Below are positions 12,022 through 23,996 of a DNA stretch of 64,000 bases, in pieces. The notes under the pieces were generated by a model, which did no database searches, was not told the DNA's origin, and saw only the letters and a list, made by a program, of their open reading frames with translations. Location: NCBI GenBank assembly GCA_032358165.1, contig JAALGY010000054.1:868001-932000 (forward strand), read 5' to 3'. Source of the DNA: Diplosphaera chodatii. Taxonomy: Eukaryota > Chlorophyta > Trebouxiophyceae > Prasiolales > Stichococcaceae. How positions within the stretch are numbered: the stretch's first letter is position 1; each line of letters starts with the position of its first letter. Both the position numbers and the translations under genes were made by a program.

Positions 12022-15000
12022 ATGGAGCCCGGCGGCAGTTTGCCGCTTCCCCTGCCGGGCGAGGACGTGATGCTGGGCCTTGGCGCGCTGGATGATGACT
12101 TCCCGCTGCTGGATCAGGCCATGGCGGACGAGCCCTTCCTGTCGTCGCTTGTAGACAACTGGCCAGACCTGCAGCATGAGCAGGTGAGGTTAGGACCTGC
12201 ACCACAGCTGGTGTGCTGGAGTGCATCAGTCATCATCTCCGCTTGCGCCGGTCTCGTCTCATGTACGGTTCCTTACACGTTGCAGGTGGCAGCGGCACAG
12301 AACCGGGCGCTGGAGCAGCCACTGCAGCCAGACGCCCTGTTCTCGGCTGGCGAACTGCGAAGTAGCACGCCAACGATGGCAGACTTGCAGCGGGAGCATG
12401 AGCAACAGTATGCATGTGGTTACAACCAGTTTCCAGGCCAACAGCAGCAGGTGGGTCTGCGTGGCTGTCTTTTATCTGGTTTGAAATCCACCACTGCATT
12501 GCTTTCGGGCCTTGCTCATGTTGTCAGCCGGGATATGTACACTATGCAGTATGCCTACTTGCCGCCACAGCAGTCGATGCCGCAGTACGCTCCTGCGGAC
12601 AATCAGCATCAGCCGAGCACGCATTCCATCTTCTACCAGCAGCAATGGCAGCAGCCCCGCCCTGGGACTTGCGATGCTCCGCTTCACCAGCCAGCCGCAG
12701 CGCTGCAGCCCCCGCCGCAGAGCAGGCCCGCGCCTGATGGCTTTGCCATGCTGCCAACGTTTCCTGCCCTACAGACGTTCGACAGCAGCCTGGGCAGCGG
12801 TGGTACGGCAGATGTTGCACTTGGCAGGGGCGGCGGCATGGCTGGGAGCAGCCCGCTCGACTTGCCTCCAAGTCGTGCCTCTGGCAACGCTGCAGGCTAC
12901 CCGTACAATGTCAGCAGCAGTCGGGGTCCGAGTGTGTCAGCATTCGCCGGCGGCAGTGGGGATTTGCGGCCACCCAGCCAGGGTCATGCGTCCAGCGGCA
13001 GTTCTGGCAATGTGGACGCCCACGGCAGCTGGGGCCTCGGCGCAGGTGCTTCCTGGAGTACTTCATGTGGACATCACAGTACAAACACCAGATTGCAGCG
13101 GCAGCGAGGAGCCGATACAAAGTGCGACAAAAGAATGCTTTCAGCCTGCAAGGCACCACCAACTCACCAGTGCACTGAACTGTCACTGCACGTTTGCAGC
13201 TGCATCTGGCGCGATGGATCTGGCCGCACGCCGCAGCAGCAGCGCCAGCGGCGGCGGCCACGCTGATGAGGGCGCCTCGCCAGCGGCACTCGGCGTGGAG
13301 GACAAAATCGCCAAAGTGAAGGAGAAGAACAGGTGTGCTTCGTGTGCCGGACTGAGACATCATTTGCGTGACCATTCGTGCTTGTGCTTCGTTGCGTGTC
13401 AGCCACATCACTGCAGCAAAAATGCATCACCCCTGATCTACCAAGGATACGACGCTGTACACATGCTGTGCAGGCGGGCGCAGCAGCGGTTTCGCGAGCG
13501 GCAGCGCGCGAGGCTGGCGGACAGCCAGGAGCGGACGCAGGTGCTGCGGGCGTCCGTCACGCAGCTGCGCATTGAGCACGACCTGCTCGTCGCCCGCAAC
13601 ACCATGCTGGAGAAGTTCAAGGCCATGCGCCAGGTGCTGTTTGCAAGCAGAGGCATGGATTTCATCACAAGCATAGCAATGGCGTCTGCCTGTGTAGACA
13701 GCAGAGTGTTGGGCTACCCCAACATGGCCTCCGACATGCTGTTCAGTACTGCAGCTTGGCTGGCACGCCTCCCGTGCAGTTTCATGAATATATTCGAGAC
13801 GCTGTCAGTAGAGGTGGGTCGCTTGCACATTGTTCCCAGGCAGAGGAGCGGGAGACGGATCAGCAGCAGGGGCGCCTGCTGGAGGGCCCCGACGCGAGGG
13901 CCGACAGCGATCCAGCGCACCCCTCAACCCCGCCGCAGGTGCTCGCACTTGCCCTCCCTGCAGCACCATGGCTGTGCGGTCAGCCCCTGCCATGGTGTCA
14001 AATGTCTCCGCGCTCCATGCTTACTGCGTTGCCGGCTTTTCGAAGTTCAGAGATTGCTGCCTATTGCGGTGGTGTCTGTACTTCTGTCCCGTAAGTGGCA
14101 CCCTGTGCTCTCAGCAGGGTGGGGCTCAGCCTTCAGCCAGCCAATCCTCCGACCCCACGGCAGCGGCATTTGCACAGGCAGGCATGTCTGTGCCGAGGCC
14201 GCCGTCAAGAGACGGCATGGATGCACCGACAGTCGAGGGCGCTGCGATCGTGCTCACGGTGAGTCGCGCTCTCTGCGTCGATTATAGCCTCTGGACTGGG
14301 ACCTCCTGTTGCCAGCACTTGAGAGCTGACATGGATGCGCCACAAGTTGTGGCACCACCCCTGTGTTCAGAGCCTAGACGTCTGAGGCAAGGGTAGTGTA
14401 GCTTTTGCTTGTAGTGCTGCTTCTGCGCAATCGTACCACGCTCGGTCCACAGCAGGGGCATAATTTCTGCGTCGCCACAATTCTGAAACACAACCATCTG
14501 CGTGCAAATGCTCGTGCAGGTGCGGGACGGCCAGCACCTGACGCTCACCACGGAGCAGATCAAGCGCATGCCGTGGGAGCAGCATGCGCGCATCTGGAAG
14601 GTGCACCCCGCTGCTTGTTCACGCACGCACGTGCATGTGCGTGTGCATGTGCGGACCCATCTCGACTGGGTTGCCAACCACTTCAGGTCCATGCTTGCAG
14701 CATCGCCTGCTGCTCAATGGCGTGGGCTGGGTGAACAGCAACCTTGTCGCGAGAGCTGATGCTGTTCCTCCTCGGCACAAATACTCTGCAGTTGCCGCTG
14801 GCTGCCCTGGCTGAAGGCTGACTTGATTTGATGCACAGGAGTACGTCTGCCGGCTGGCGGAGCTTCTGGTGGAAGCCAGGAGCGACCCGGAGACGCCGGC
14901 TGGGAAGCGCGCGGCGGTGCTCGTGCGGGAGGCGGTCACGCTGGCGGCCACCATCAGCATCCACAACCCCCGCGGCTACCGCACCTGGTGAGCTGACGAT

Positions 15001-16794
15001 TATCGTCCAAATGAGGACGCCGGGACACAGTGACCCTTCTTCAGCGTAGCTGGATACAGTGCAGACCATCAGGGTGAGTGACCAGGGCAGCGAGGCCAGC
15101 TGCTACAAACGGTTGGCTGGTGCCGCCTGGTGGCTGTGTGATAACTGCTCGCACAACAACCTGTGACGCACGCAAACTGACGCAAGGCGTTGCCTGTTGC
15201 CAGGCACTGCAACCGCATGGAGGCAGGCTCCGCTGAGGAGAACCTCCCAACGCGCGACTTCTGGCACGTCATCATGGTGCGCCGACCGCCGCCTTGCAGC
15301 GCATCCTGCGTGCTGGCTCTCATGTCACCCCATACAGCCGACAGATCTGCTTGCCCAGCTGCAAGGCTGTGTGCATGAAGGCCCTGACTAGGGCGTGGCT
15401 GCTCTGCAGAGGAGCCTCAAGATGCCCGAGGAGCAGCGCATGGGCATGCGCCAGCTGCGGGTGCGATGCCAAACTGGGCAACACATGCATAGAGTGCACA
15501 ACAGAGCGACGTGAAGCGCATCTGTTTTGAGACTCTGCTGCACCTGCCTTGGGGCTCGGTTGTGTCGCCGAGCGTCATGAGTCAGCCCTGACTATGCCTT
15601 ATATCTTCGTGCAGCGACTGTATCTTGGGCGGCTGGGAGATGTGCTGCGCAAGCGGCAGGGCATCGCATCGCAGCTGAGGCCATCGCTCGCCACATTCGA
15701 CGGCGGCCGAGCCTCTATAGTGGAGTACTGCAAGGTGCGGATGCTTGCGTCAGCTCTGCCAGGCTGCTCATGCAGCTGCAGGCTTTCAACGTCGCCCTGT
15801 TGGCTTTCCGGAACTGCTGGGACTTGGACCTCAATCAGCTTGGACCTCAATCACACGGTCGAGTGCTGGCTGTGGCTGTGCGCCTGATGAGTGACAGGCA
15901 GTAGCCGACCTGAACTGTGCGGCGCACGTCCCCTCCGCAGGTGGTGGACATCACCGAGCAGCTGCAGGCCAACCTGGCGGAGGAGCACCGCCTGCTGCAG
16001 GTCCGGTGTTGGGGAATCCCCATGTTTAGACACTTGATCCTCAGGCGTTGGACTGTCAGCGACTTGGCAGGCTGTCCTGCCCTTGTGCTCTCGTGCCAGC
16101 ATGAGGGTAGCAATGTCAGCAGAGTAGGGTTGCAGTTGTGATTGGGGCGGCTGCACAGCGAGCAGTCGATGCTGTCGCGCTGTGCCAGCCAAGTGTGGGC
16201 GTTGACCCGCTGAGCTTGCGGCTGCTGATGTGCAGATGCTGATGATCAACATCACCTTCCGCATCGGCCGGCCGCTGCAGGCAGCCAATGTCATCGTTCA
16301 GGTGCGCCGCTACTGCAAACTTGTTGCACATCACTGCTGCCATACGGAGACAGAGCATTGCATCACACACCAATGTCCCTGACATGTGCAGGCATACCCG
16401 TGGGCGCCAGACATGCTGGCCATCATCAACTGGTGCGCAGACTGCCCCCTGGATGCAACGATCTGCCACTGCTTCCCAGTGTGCGACCCAGGTGCCGCCT
16501 GCGGATGCAATGTGCCTATGGTAGACTGCAGCATGACGGGGTCCCATTGCTGTGCAGCCTGGCGGAGGAGGAGGGCGACCCATCGGCTGGGGAGCTGCTG
16601 TCAATGGGTGCCTGCCCTGTTGCTATCTACTGCCTATCTCCTTGTGTTTGTGTCACTACATCAGACACGCAGATCGTGGGAGATATGAATGACTGGGCAC
16701 AGCGGCATTCACTTGTACCGCTTTGCACGACATGACATCAATGAGGCTGCTGACACTGTTCCTGTTGCAGGATATGAGGCTGCTGTTGGATTGA
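12022..16794 (+). CDS. bZIP transcription factor with NxxAQxxFR basic region
   Basis: Start ATG 12022. Exons 12022-12183, 12286-12450, 12550-13045, 13200-13332 and 13474-13633 join in phase. The first reads MEPGGSLPLPLPGEDVMLGL, an acidic-hydrophobic segment like an activation domain; exons 2-3 are rich in Gln, Pro and Ser. Exons 4-5 form the bZIP: KIAKVKEKNR spliced to RAQQRFRERQRARLADSQER, then a coiled coil (VLRASVTQLRIEHDLLVARN, TMLEKFK). The splice falls inside the basic region, at the second residue after the invariant Asn. At least eight small exons follow, such as 14519-14598 (LTLTTEQIKRMPWEQHARIW), 14840-14990 (EYVCRLAELLVEARSDPETP), 15205-15291, 15411-15461, 15613-15734, 15942-16001 and 16236-16301. 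The last ends DMRLLLD near 16794. A TGTAA at 16880-16884 fits the poly(A) signal. Downstream exon borders and the exact stop are tentative. Target genes are unknown. Confidence 0.75.
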
Positions 16795-17550
16795 AGCCTA
16801 GCGATGAGGCGTCAGAAGCACCAAAATGCTGACAGCGACAACATGGTGACATGGGTGGCCTGTCTGAGGATGTGCGGGGTGTAATGTAGTATAATGGCAT
16901 ACTAAGCAACAGGAATCTGGTCGGGTGCTTGCAACACACTTGACATTGTGCCTGCAGGTTTGTTGTTTGTATTATGCTGCGGGGCTGCCAGTTGAAGATG
17001 AGCCGAAGTATGGGAAACACCTTTGTATTGCAGGTCTTTGACAATGGGTTGCTTGTTCGTTACTGCACGTGAATTTTGCTCCAGATATGCGATTCGCCGA
17101 ATAGAGATACACAGGATGGTTTATGGATACTTTCTTACTCTTTACTCTAAAAGTTACTGCACACTTCAGCGTGTGATGACCGACATGTTTGCCTGTTGTA
17201 CACAGCAGCGGCATCTACTCAGGCACACCTGCCAGAAAACAGCACACCAAACCACGCACACATCAACATACACACGGCATATGGGATGCGTGAACAGTCT
17301 GCGAAGCTCGACACCAATGATGGCCGCATGCTCAAAGGCATCTGCCCAGCGGCTCACATGACTGAAACCATCTGACAGATCGTTGCACATACTATGAGAC
17401 GGAGCACCCAGTGTCAGTATGCATGAGCGAGCTTGAGTTACTGTCAGACTCCAGCTGACCATGTGCAGCGCTTGGTGTACCTTTACACCTTCATGCACAT
17501 TTGTACGGAGTGGTTGTAGGAAGCAGCGTTGGCTCTGTGAGGTGGAAGCA
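16795..17550. other. Convergent intergenic region
   Basis: Between the 3' ends of the bZIP gene (+) and HRGP-A1 (-). It contains poly(A)-like motifs for both: TGTAA at 16880-16884 on plus, and its complement at 17483-17487 serving A1. It is clearly AT-richer than the flanking genes. No exon is supported. Confidence 0.5.
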
Positions 17551-18364
17551 TTAACCAGCCACCGCTGCAGCGCCAGCACTGCCAGCGGCTGCAGCAGCGG
17601 CAGCGCCGCCTGTGCAGCATGGATGATGACTCAGCAAGTTACCCAGAGACATCAGCTTGTCGAGTTCGTTCAGGATTGATGTAGTACCGTTCAAGATGGC
17701 CTGCATTGTGACGCAGGTGGCTGCCGCTGTTGTGCAATACCGAGCACTTTGATGGTGGTGAGGTCGGCAGCAGTACCTGCGCCAGCTGCGGCAGCTGCGA
17801 GCGGCGTGACCTTCTGCACCACGGGGACGACCTTCTTTACGACCACAGGGGGCGGCGGCGGGGGCGGCGGCGGGGGCGGCTGCGGTGTTGCACAGGCACA
17901 TGTCAGCCAGAATGCAGGCGCTATGCGCACTTCACCAGGCCATGCTCCTGCTTGATACTTCCGTGTGCAGGCAGGGTAGGTCTGCAGCTCCTCATGAACC
18001 CATGTAGTTGCAGTGCGCAACGGAATGGAACGCACAAGAGGCAACCTACGCACGCTGGTGATGAACTTCTTGACGACCTCCGGCTGGGCAGGCTGAAACA
18101 TCGGCTGCTGCTGCCCAGCAGCCGCGGCGGCAGCGGCTGCAGCATCCTGTGCAAGGCGGCGGCCGGCAGCTGCAGAGGCATGAAGTATAAGTGGACAAGG
18201 CGGGTACTGCTGATGCATTTGCTGTAGCCATATGGGTGTAGAAGAGGACGCCTGCAGGCTTGCATTTCCCATCACCACAGCTTCGTCTGAAACAGCCCAC
18301 CGCTGGTATGAATGGCGGTCAGCGCCAGCGCCGCAATGAGCAGCAAGGTGGCTGTGGCCCTCAT
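17551..18364 (-). CDS. HRGP-A1: small secreted Pro/Ala-rich wall-type protein
   Basis: The four-exon model closes in phase: 18364-18301, 18169-18054, 17879-17748 and 17700-17551, for 153 aa. Exon 1 (64 nt) is a signal peptide, MRATATLLLIAALALTAIHT. Exon 2 begins AAGRRLAQD, then a run of nine Ala, then QPMFQPAQPEVVKKF. Exon 3 starts with eleven Pro, then VVVKKVVPVVQKVTPLAAAA and DLTTIK. Exon 4 reads ILNGTTSILNELDKLMSLG, then an 11-codon insertion, then GGAAAAAAAGSAGAAAVAG and stop. The Pro run is a likely hydroxylation and arabinosylation site, as in extensins. HRGP-A2, A3 and A4 upstream share the exon order, so this is a local paralogous family. It has no recognisable enzyme domain; a structural or matrix role is inferred. 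Confidence 0.75.
17852..17880 (-). repeat. (CCG/CCC)n polyproline tract in HRGP-A1 exon 3
   Basis: A run of eleven Pro codons, nearly all CCG or CCC. Such a tract is prone to slippage and to sequencing error, so its length may vary between strains. Confidence 0.7.
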
Positions 18365-19302
18365 GATGGCGCCTTGTCCTGGCTTGTCACCAGACGCCCT
18401 GTCTTGCTAGCACGCAGACTGCAGGTGACGAGTGTCATCAATTTGCAGGCTGCCTTTTGGGCATGGGCAGGTGGCCCGATCCATATATATAGCGACAGCT
18501 GGGTGCCAGCTTTTCATAGGATGCACAGCTTGGAGTGGCCAACGGCCGCCACGTGCACGTCATTGACAAAACATGTATAATCACTTGTTTGCCTCCCTGC
18601 CGTACAACCGAAGCTCGTATCGGCGGTCACGAAGGACCTCCTCTGTTCTGTGCATGGGTGGCTGGCTGTGGTGCATGACGGCAGGCAGCGGCACAGTACA
18701 GGGCAAGTTCCTGCAGATTACAGCGCACGGGCATGCATGCATGCCGCAGTTCATTGTGCAATTGCATCAATGGATTCACACGCTAAGGTGCAACAGGGTA
18801 TGCGCTGGCTCGATACCATCATAGTGCCTTGCTTGCCATGACACCGTTACATGTACAGGCGCTGGCTAGCTAGCGCCGCTGTGTATGTAACAACACTTCA
18901 CACAAGATACAACCGGCAGCAATCATTGTTCAAGTCACCCAATTAACTCGAGCATCACCAAAGCATACTCAGCGAAGCCTGCAACAGGCAACCATTAGGA
19001 CACACTACTGGTGGATGTATATGCCCCTATCGTACCATACCGTAGAATTTACAATCAACCCTTGCAAGCACCAATGTACCAACGATGTGTTGCTGCGCAC
19101 AATCGACACCATGACCGTTGCCGACTACCTCACGTCGTCTCGGATCATACTCCAGGGTGCAATGCAGTGTAGTGTACATTTGATACCTCGATCACCGGGC
19201 TGACTTTGGGCTTGATAGCGTGTTTGCGCCGGGGCATGCCTCCACCTCTTTTACGGTCTGTCGTGTGCGCCTGCGGGTCAGGTTGACGATCACCTGCAGT
19301 GC
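18365..19302. other. Intergenic region between HRGP-A2 and HRGP-A1
   Basis: About 940 bp with no supported exon. It contains the 5' flank of A1, including a TATA-like element, and the 3' flank of A2. A short CATGCATGCATG run lies near 18732-18743. Confidence 0.5.
18483..18491 (-). promoter_or_regulatory. TATA-box-like element upstream of HRGP-A1
   Basis: The sequence ATATATATA lies about 120 nt upstream of the A1 start codon on the minus strand. It stands out in an otherwise mixed-base flank. That distance would allow a 5' UTR of roughly 90 nt. The three other A genes show no comparable element at this position. Confidence 0.35.
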
Positions 19303-20662
19303 TCAGCGGCCGGCCGCAGATGCGCTGGACGCTGCTGCACCGCCTGCAAGGCACACCGCCCTTGTTTGGCACTTGCTACAGTGAGCTGCTGCATGTCGCG
19401 GTCAAACAGCAACTCGAAGTACCGCAGCCGACTCAAGAGGGACATTGCAGCATCGAACTTGAAGTAGGTGTTGAGCAATGCCTCATGACCTGTTCACCCT
19501 CCTCTGCATGCATGCATGACAGGCTCTTGGCGGTGATAAACAGCGAGGGGATCACCTCCACTGGCTGCACCTGCCGCCGCCGCAGCGCTCGAGGCGGGGA
19601 TGACCTGCTGCTTCTGTGGCACCTTCTTGACGATGACCAGCGGCGGAGGCGGGGACGGAAACTGCGCACAGGAACACGACGACTCTGTCATGGCGCCCTT
19701 GACAACGAGCGACACTTCCAACGGTGATAGCAGCATCGTGAGATTTCTGGTGTCACATCAGCTGCTCACATCCCACTGATAAGTGCAGAAGTTAGGATTC
19801 TGAGAGTACCCCAAGGCGTTCCAGCCAGAGTTCTTGAAGCTCAGCGCTCTCCAAGGCCCGGAATCATATCAAAACCAAAAACCTGCTTCCGCGTTTGCTC
19901 ACCACGATGATCTGCTTCTTCGGCTGCTGCACAGGCACGAACTTCTGCTGCTGCAATGGGACAACAGGCTGACTGGCGGCGGCGGCGGCGGCGCTGGACG
20001 CCGCCGCACTTCCCTGCAGCGCACGCCCCGCTGGCACCACCTGCGCCCCCACAGCAGCAACTGTTTGCCAACACATTGCCAATCTGCGGAGGAATGCCAA
20101 ACCTCTGCATGCAAGGGCCCCAGCTAGCATGTGCTAGTCGCAGCTGAGGGCAGCATTACAAGAATTTTGCAACTGGTGGCATGACTTGCATGCTTGAAGC
20201 ACAAAGCAGGTGCAGCACAGCCATCTGATGCAAGCGATCAAGATCCGACAGGCCGCATATCTGGAAGGCACAATGCCTTAGCACTTCGAATCACCTCGGC
20301 ATCTGGGCCTGTCGTCAGTATCTTGCGGTGTGCAGCGGCAGCCGCCACTCCTGCATGCAGCGCAGAGGTCACCATCCAAAACGCTGGGCATATCAGACAC
20401 ATCATGGCCGTCTAGCAGGACACCCGTCAGATGTCAGACCGGAAACCGAGTCCCAGGTACTTCTGCCCAGAAGCTGCTCATTGCTCAAGAACAACAGTCG
20501 TCCATACCCCAAGCAACACTAAGATATCCATATATATATAGCTACCAGCAGATGCAGGTGCGTGTATGCCTGTTGTCACTGTCCCTGAGCAGTCTCACCG
20601 CCATTCGTGGCTGCAGCGGCTAGCAGTGCGACCAGCAGGAGCAGGATGGAGAAGCCCTTCAT
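19303..20662 (-). CDS. HRGP-A2: small secreted Ala/Pro-rich wall-type protein
   Basis: Five exons close in phase: 20662-20599, 20030-19903, 19661-19556, 19489-19433 and 19343-19303, for 131 aa. Exon 1 (64 nt, the same length as in A1) is a signal peptide, MKGFSILLLLVALLAAAAT. Exon 2 begins AGRALQGSAAASSAAAAAAS and continues QPVVPLQQQKFVPVQQPKKQ. Exon 3 is FPSPPPPLVIVKKVPQKQQV plus an Ala-rich end. Exon 4 is HEALLNTYFKFDAAMSLLS, matching the ILNELDKLMSLG segment of A1. Exon 5 is GGAAASSASAAGR. It shares with A1 the order signal, AGR-Ala block, Pro block with V-x-V-K-K-V, amphipathic segment, GGAAA tail. SPPPP is a classic extensin glycomotif. Function beyond a wall or matrix protein is not known. 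Confidence 0.7.
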
Positions 20663-21541
20663 GGTTGCGTGCGGTGGCCGGCTGGTTGCATTGGCTGTCC
20701 TGCGCTGCACCTGCTGCTCCTGCTGTACAGTGGCGAGCACTCGCAGTAGTGCTGTGCAGGCACTTAAGTGTGGGGTACGTGGCCGTGGAGTGAAGAATGT
20801 TAGTGTGGCCAGCTGGTTTGAAATCTGCTGAGTCTACAGCTCTGAGCTGCCCACGTGTTCAGTCGCCTTGCTGATGCACGACAGCTGTTGGGAGACCGTC
20901 GTACACCGCCGTCAGCAATTCTGGCGGCCTAGGCAGCACCAATCTGCCGCATGACATCTCGACAGGGATCAGTAGCCAAGGTACGCAGCCGTTGTTAGGC
21001 TTGTCACATCCTTGAACCGATGGTTGCTTTGCACCTCCGTAGGCAGAGAAGGAAGTGCAACCCCGTAGGCTGCCTGATTTCCTCTGACATCAGCTGCCTT
21101 GTTTTGTCGCCTCATCCACAAAGCATCATTGCTGCACAGGATTCAAATCAGACGACAGCTCTCTCGCTACTACCCAGTATAACCATCAATAGCATTATTG
21201 CAGTAGCTTTGACACGTGCAACCGCTAGCTGGTGGCCACGCTGAAGGAGCAAACACACTGCGGCGGTGCATGACGACGCCAGCAACTTGGACGTACGGCA
21301 AAGAGGACTGCAGCTTCACCCATGGTATTTGAAGGAACACAGCGAAGGACCAATCGGTGTGCCAGACAGTATGCAACAACGCGTCAGTCTACCAAGGCTG
21401 CAGTGCATATGATAAAGTGCTGGAAACCTTGCGCACAGTCCTGTATCTCTGCCTGCATTGACAGCCGGTGAGCCAAACAGGCACCATGCTCCGTGTCAGA
21501 CTGGCCGCCATGGTGCACTTTCAAGGGTGGCAGATCGAGCA
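20663..21541. other. Intergenic region between HRGP-A3 and HRGP-A2
   Basis: About 880 bp. It holds the 5' flank of A2 and the 3' flank of A3. I see no exon or repeat that I can defend. Confidence 0.45.
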
Positions 21542-23996
21542 TCAGCGCCGACCAGCAAAGGCCGCTGCTTGTGCATTGCCCGCGACTGCAGTGGATGCCG
21601 CACCGCCTGCCCCTGTGTGCACATGTGCCACTATTGTTGTCACGAGGTTATGTTCAGTTTCATGTCGAAAGGCATCGATGTGATAAGCACGCAGCCATGA
21701 AAACTCACATGCATCGGTTGTCAGCCAGAACACGCGTACCTGCAACTGCCGCTGCAGCTGCTGCCGGGGGTGGTGGAGGCGGCGGCGGGGGCGGCAGTAG
21801 TGCAGTGAGCAATGGTACGATTGGGCTGGGCAGTGGTGCTGGCACGATGGCTGGCACTGTGATGGCTTCAGGCGTCGGCTGCGGGGTGACAACAGGCTGT
21901 AACACTGGTGCGGTGCTGGCGCCTGAAGGTCCTGCAAACTGCCAGTTGCTCGCTCTCAATATGTTCACGGTGTATGTACACATTGAGAGATCTACTTCAG
22001 TCAACGCTGTGCCAGCCAATTCTTCTGACACCTGAATTATGTGCGGAGAACAAGTAACAGACCAGACATGTCCAGGGTCGGCTGACCAGCACATGCCAGC
22101 ATTGTTGCAATGATCCCTCTTGCCCCACCACAACAGGGGATCAACATCACCCGATGGTTTCAGACACATATACCTGTCGGCGACCAAGGGTCAGGCACAG
22201 ACAACAGGGGATGCTTCACCTGAGGCACTCGTGGGTGGTGGTGGTGGCGGCGGCGGTGGGGGCGGAGATGGGGAGGGAAACTGCGGCAGTCACAGTCAAA
22301 GTAGTCAGCGCTGAGACCCCTACGCACATCGGTCATGGAAGGATGTCATGCCTGCCAGCTGGCACTACTGCACAGTCTGCACAAAAGGCAGGCACACATG
22401 AGCTGCGCACAGTGCACCAGGCTTGCTCCGACAACCTCGATCACACACCTGTAGTAGCTTTCGAGAGAACAGTGGCTCAGCTCGGCCTGCACAGCAGTCA
22501 TTGCACCGTGATGTGAAGTTGAGGGCAACAGCATGATGCGGATGGTCAGTGGTCTCAGCGCACACTTGCCTCCAGACGTCGGAGAAATGGATGGGGACGG
22601 AGGGCTGCAAAGGCAGGTGTCATGATGACAACATGATGATGCAATGCATGATGCTAGGTGTTGTCATAGTAGTATGGGCGTGTGCACCTAGTGATGTGCA
22701 ACTGCCAGTGAACTCAGCAAACGTGTTACGCAAGTCAGGCGGTAGTGGGAGTCATGCGCACGTGCTTGGCAGGGGCGGCGAAGGGTTCGCTGGTGTCGCC
22801 TGCGGTCCTGATGACGTCGTGGGAACGAGGGCAGGCGCAGCGCTGCAGGGCACATCGCCGTTGATGTAGGTGTTGCACGGACATCGTCTCCAGGCATGGG
22901 TGTCAGCTGAAAGGTGATAGAGTGCCCAACTATAGTGCAAGTCGGGCGCACGGGCTGGGCAGAGGCGCAGGTGCAGGGGGAGGATCTGGCAGATCCTGCA
23001 GAAAAATAGTTCACAGAAGTCAGACATAGTGGTCGTGAGCCAGCATCGCATGTGATACTCTGTGGGAGGAAGTGTTTGCTTCACAACTAGGCATTCATGA
23101 TGGGCACTGATGATGAGATAATGTCGAATGAATGCTGCATGTGTGCATGTACGCAGCAAAACCTCCTCGGCTGAGGCGCCCAGCGGAGCCCGTTGCTGCT
23201 AGACCACTTGAAGCCGCCGACACTCTAGCTGAAGCCAGGTACGAGTATAAACGTTGGGGTGGCCAACGGTATAGGGCGCACATATTTGAATTCTTGAGGC
23301 TTGTGGGAATCGGCACTGGCTTCTGCAGCGGCTTCTGCGGCTTCGCGGGCGTGGAAGTCGCCACGCAGCTTGCGCCCAGCTGCTCCTGCAGACACAGAAG
23401 CAGCATGTCGCTAGTCATGACGCCATGCGTGCAGCGCTGATGAGGCCGTAGCCATGATTATACGGGACTATCAGCCCGCAGCGCTGCCCACCGGTCAGTG
23501 CATTGCTTGTGCGAGATTGCCCTTCTCATGGTTATGCTAATAGTCAGCTGGCCATGGCATCAATAACGAGGCCATCATCCTCGTCAGATGTGAACCTGTG
23601 ATGGCCTGAATCTTGAGCAGTCATGCAGTAGTAGATGCTGCAGTTGACATGTTCATATTTGAAAGATAAAGCAAGTTGCTGTTTCAACATGCATATAATC
23701 ACCTGGCATATAGCATCATCAGGATGCAGTTGTGCAGTGTGAAACACTTTGATATCAACTCTGCGGTTCGGTGTGTGGGCCTAGCTGGTCAGCATGCTGG
23801 TAATGGCAAGTAGAACACAGCAGTGCTGCTGTCCATGCATTGGTCCTCGTGCTTGCTACCGTGATAGCAGCTGAAAACAGTCTGGCCAACGTCGGCATCC
23901 GAGGTCAATCGTATGATGTATGCATGCACCTGTGGGGCCGCCAGCGGTCAGGCACAGCGCCAGCATTATTGCAACACCAAGCACGATGTTCGCCAT
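21542..23996 (-). CDS. HRGP-A3: secreted Pro-rich wall-type protein
   Basis: Exon 1 (23996-23930, 67 nt) is a signal peptide, MANIVLGVAIMLALCLTAGG. Exon 2 (23385-23282) reads GAAGRKLRGDFHAREAAEAA, carrying the family AAGRKL block. Candidate exons 22995-22952 (DLPDPPPAPAPLPSP) and 22842-22762 (ALVPTTSSGPQATPANPSPP) follow. Then come 22280-22220 (FPSPSP plus ten Pro), 21931-21740 (GPSGASTAPVLQPVVTPQPT, later a run of ten Pro and six Ala) and 21612-21542, a GGAASTAVAGNAQAAAFAGR tail. The last three join in phase with each other and exon 2 joins 22280 directly, but the two candidates at 22995 and 22762 leave the phase shifted. Either they are alternative exons, or one small exon is missing. It lies head to tail with A2 and A4. 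Confidence 0.6.

Noticed and set aside
16391..16500. Cys-rich C-terminal domain in the bZIP factor, as in Yap1 redox sensors
   Set aside because: The Cys-rich reading runs through a likely donor near 16430 into intron sequence, so most of these Cys are probably not translated.
20528..20541. TATATATA run as a promoter for HRGP-A2
   Set aside because: It lies inside intron 1 of A2, downstream of the start codon, so it cannot be the core promoter of that gene.
21700..23000. Pherophorin domain in HRGP-A3
   Set aside because: A piece reading TCTIVGHSITFQLTP recalled pherophorins, but it lies between the candidate exons and the paired Cys pattern of that domain is absent.
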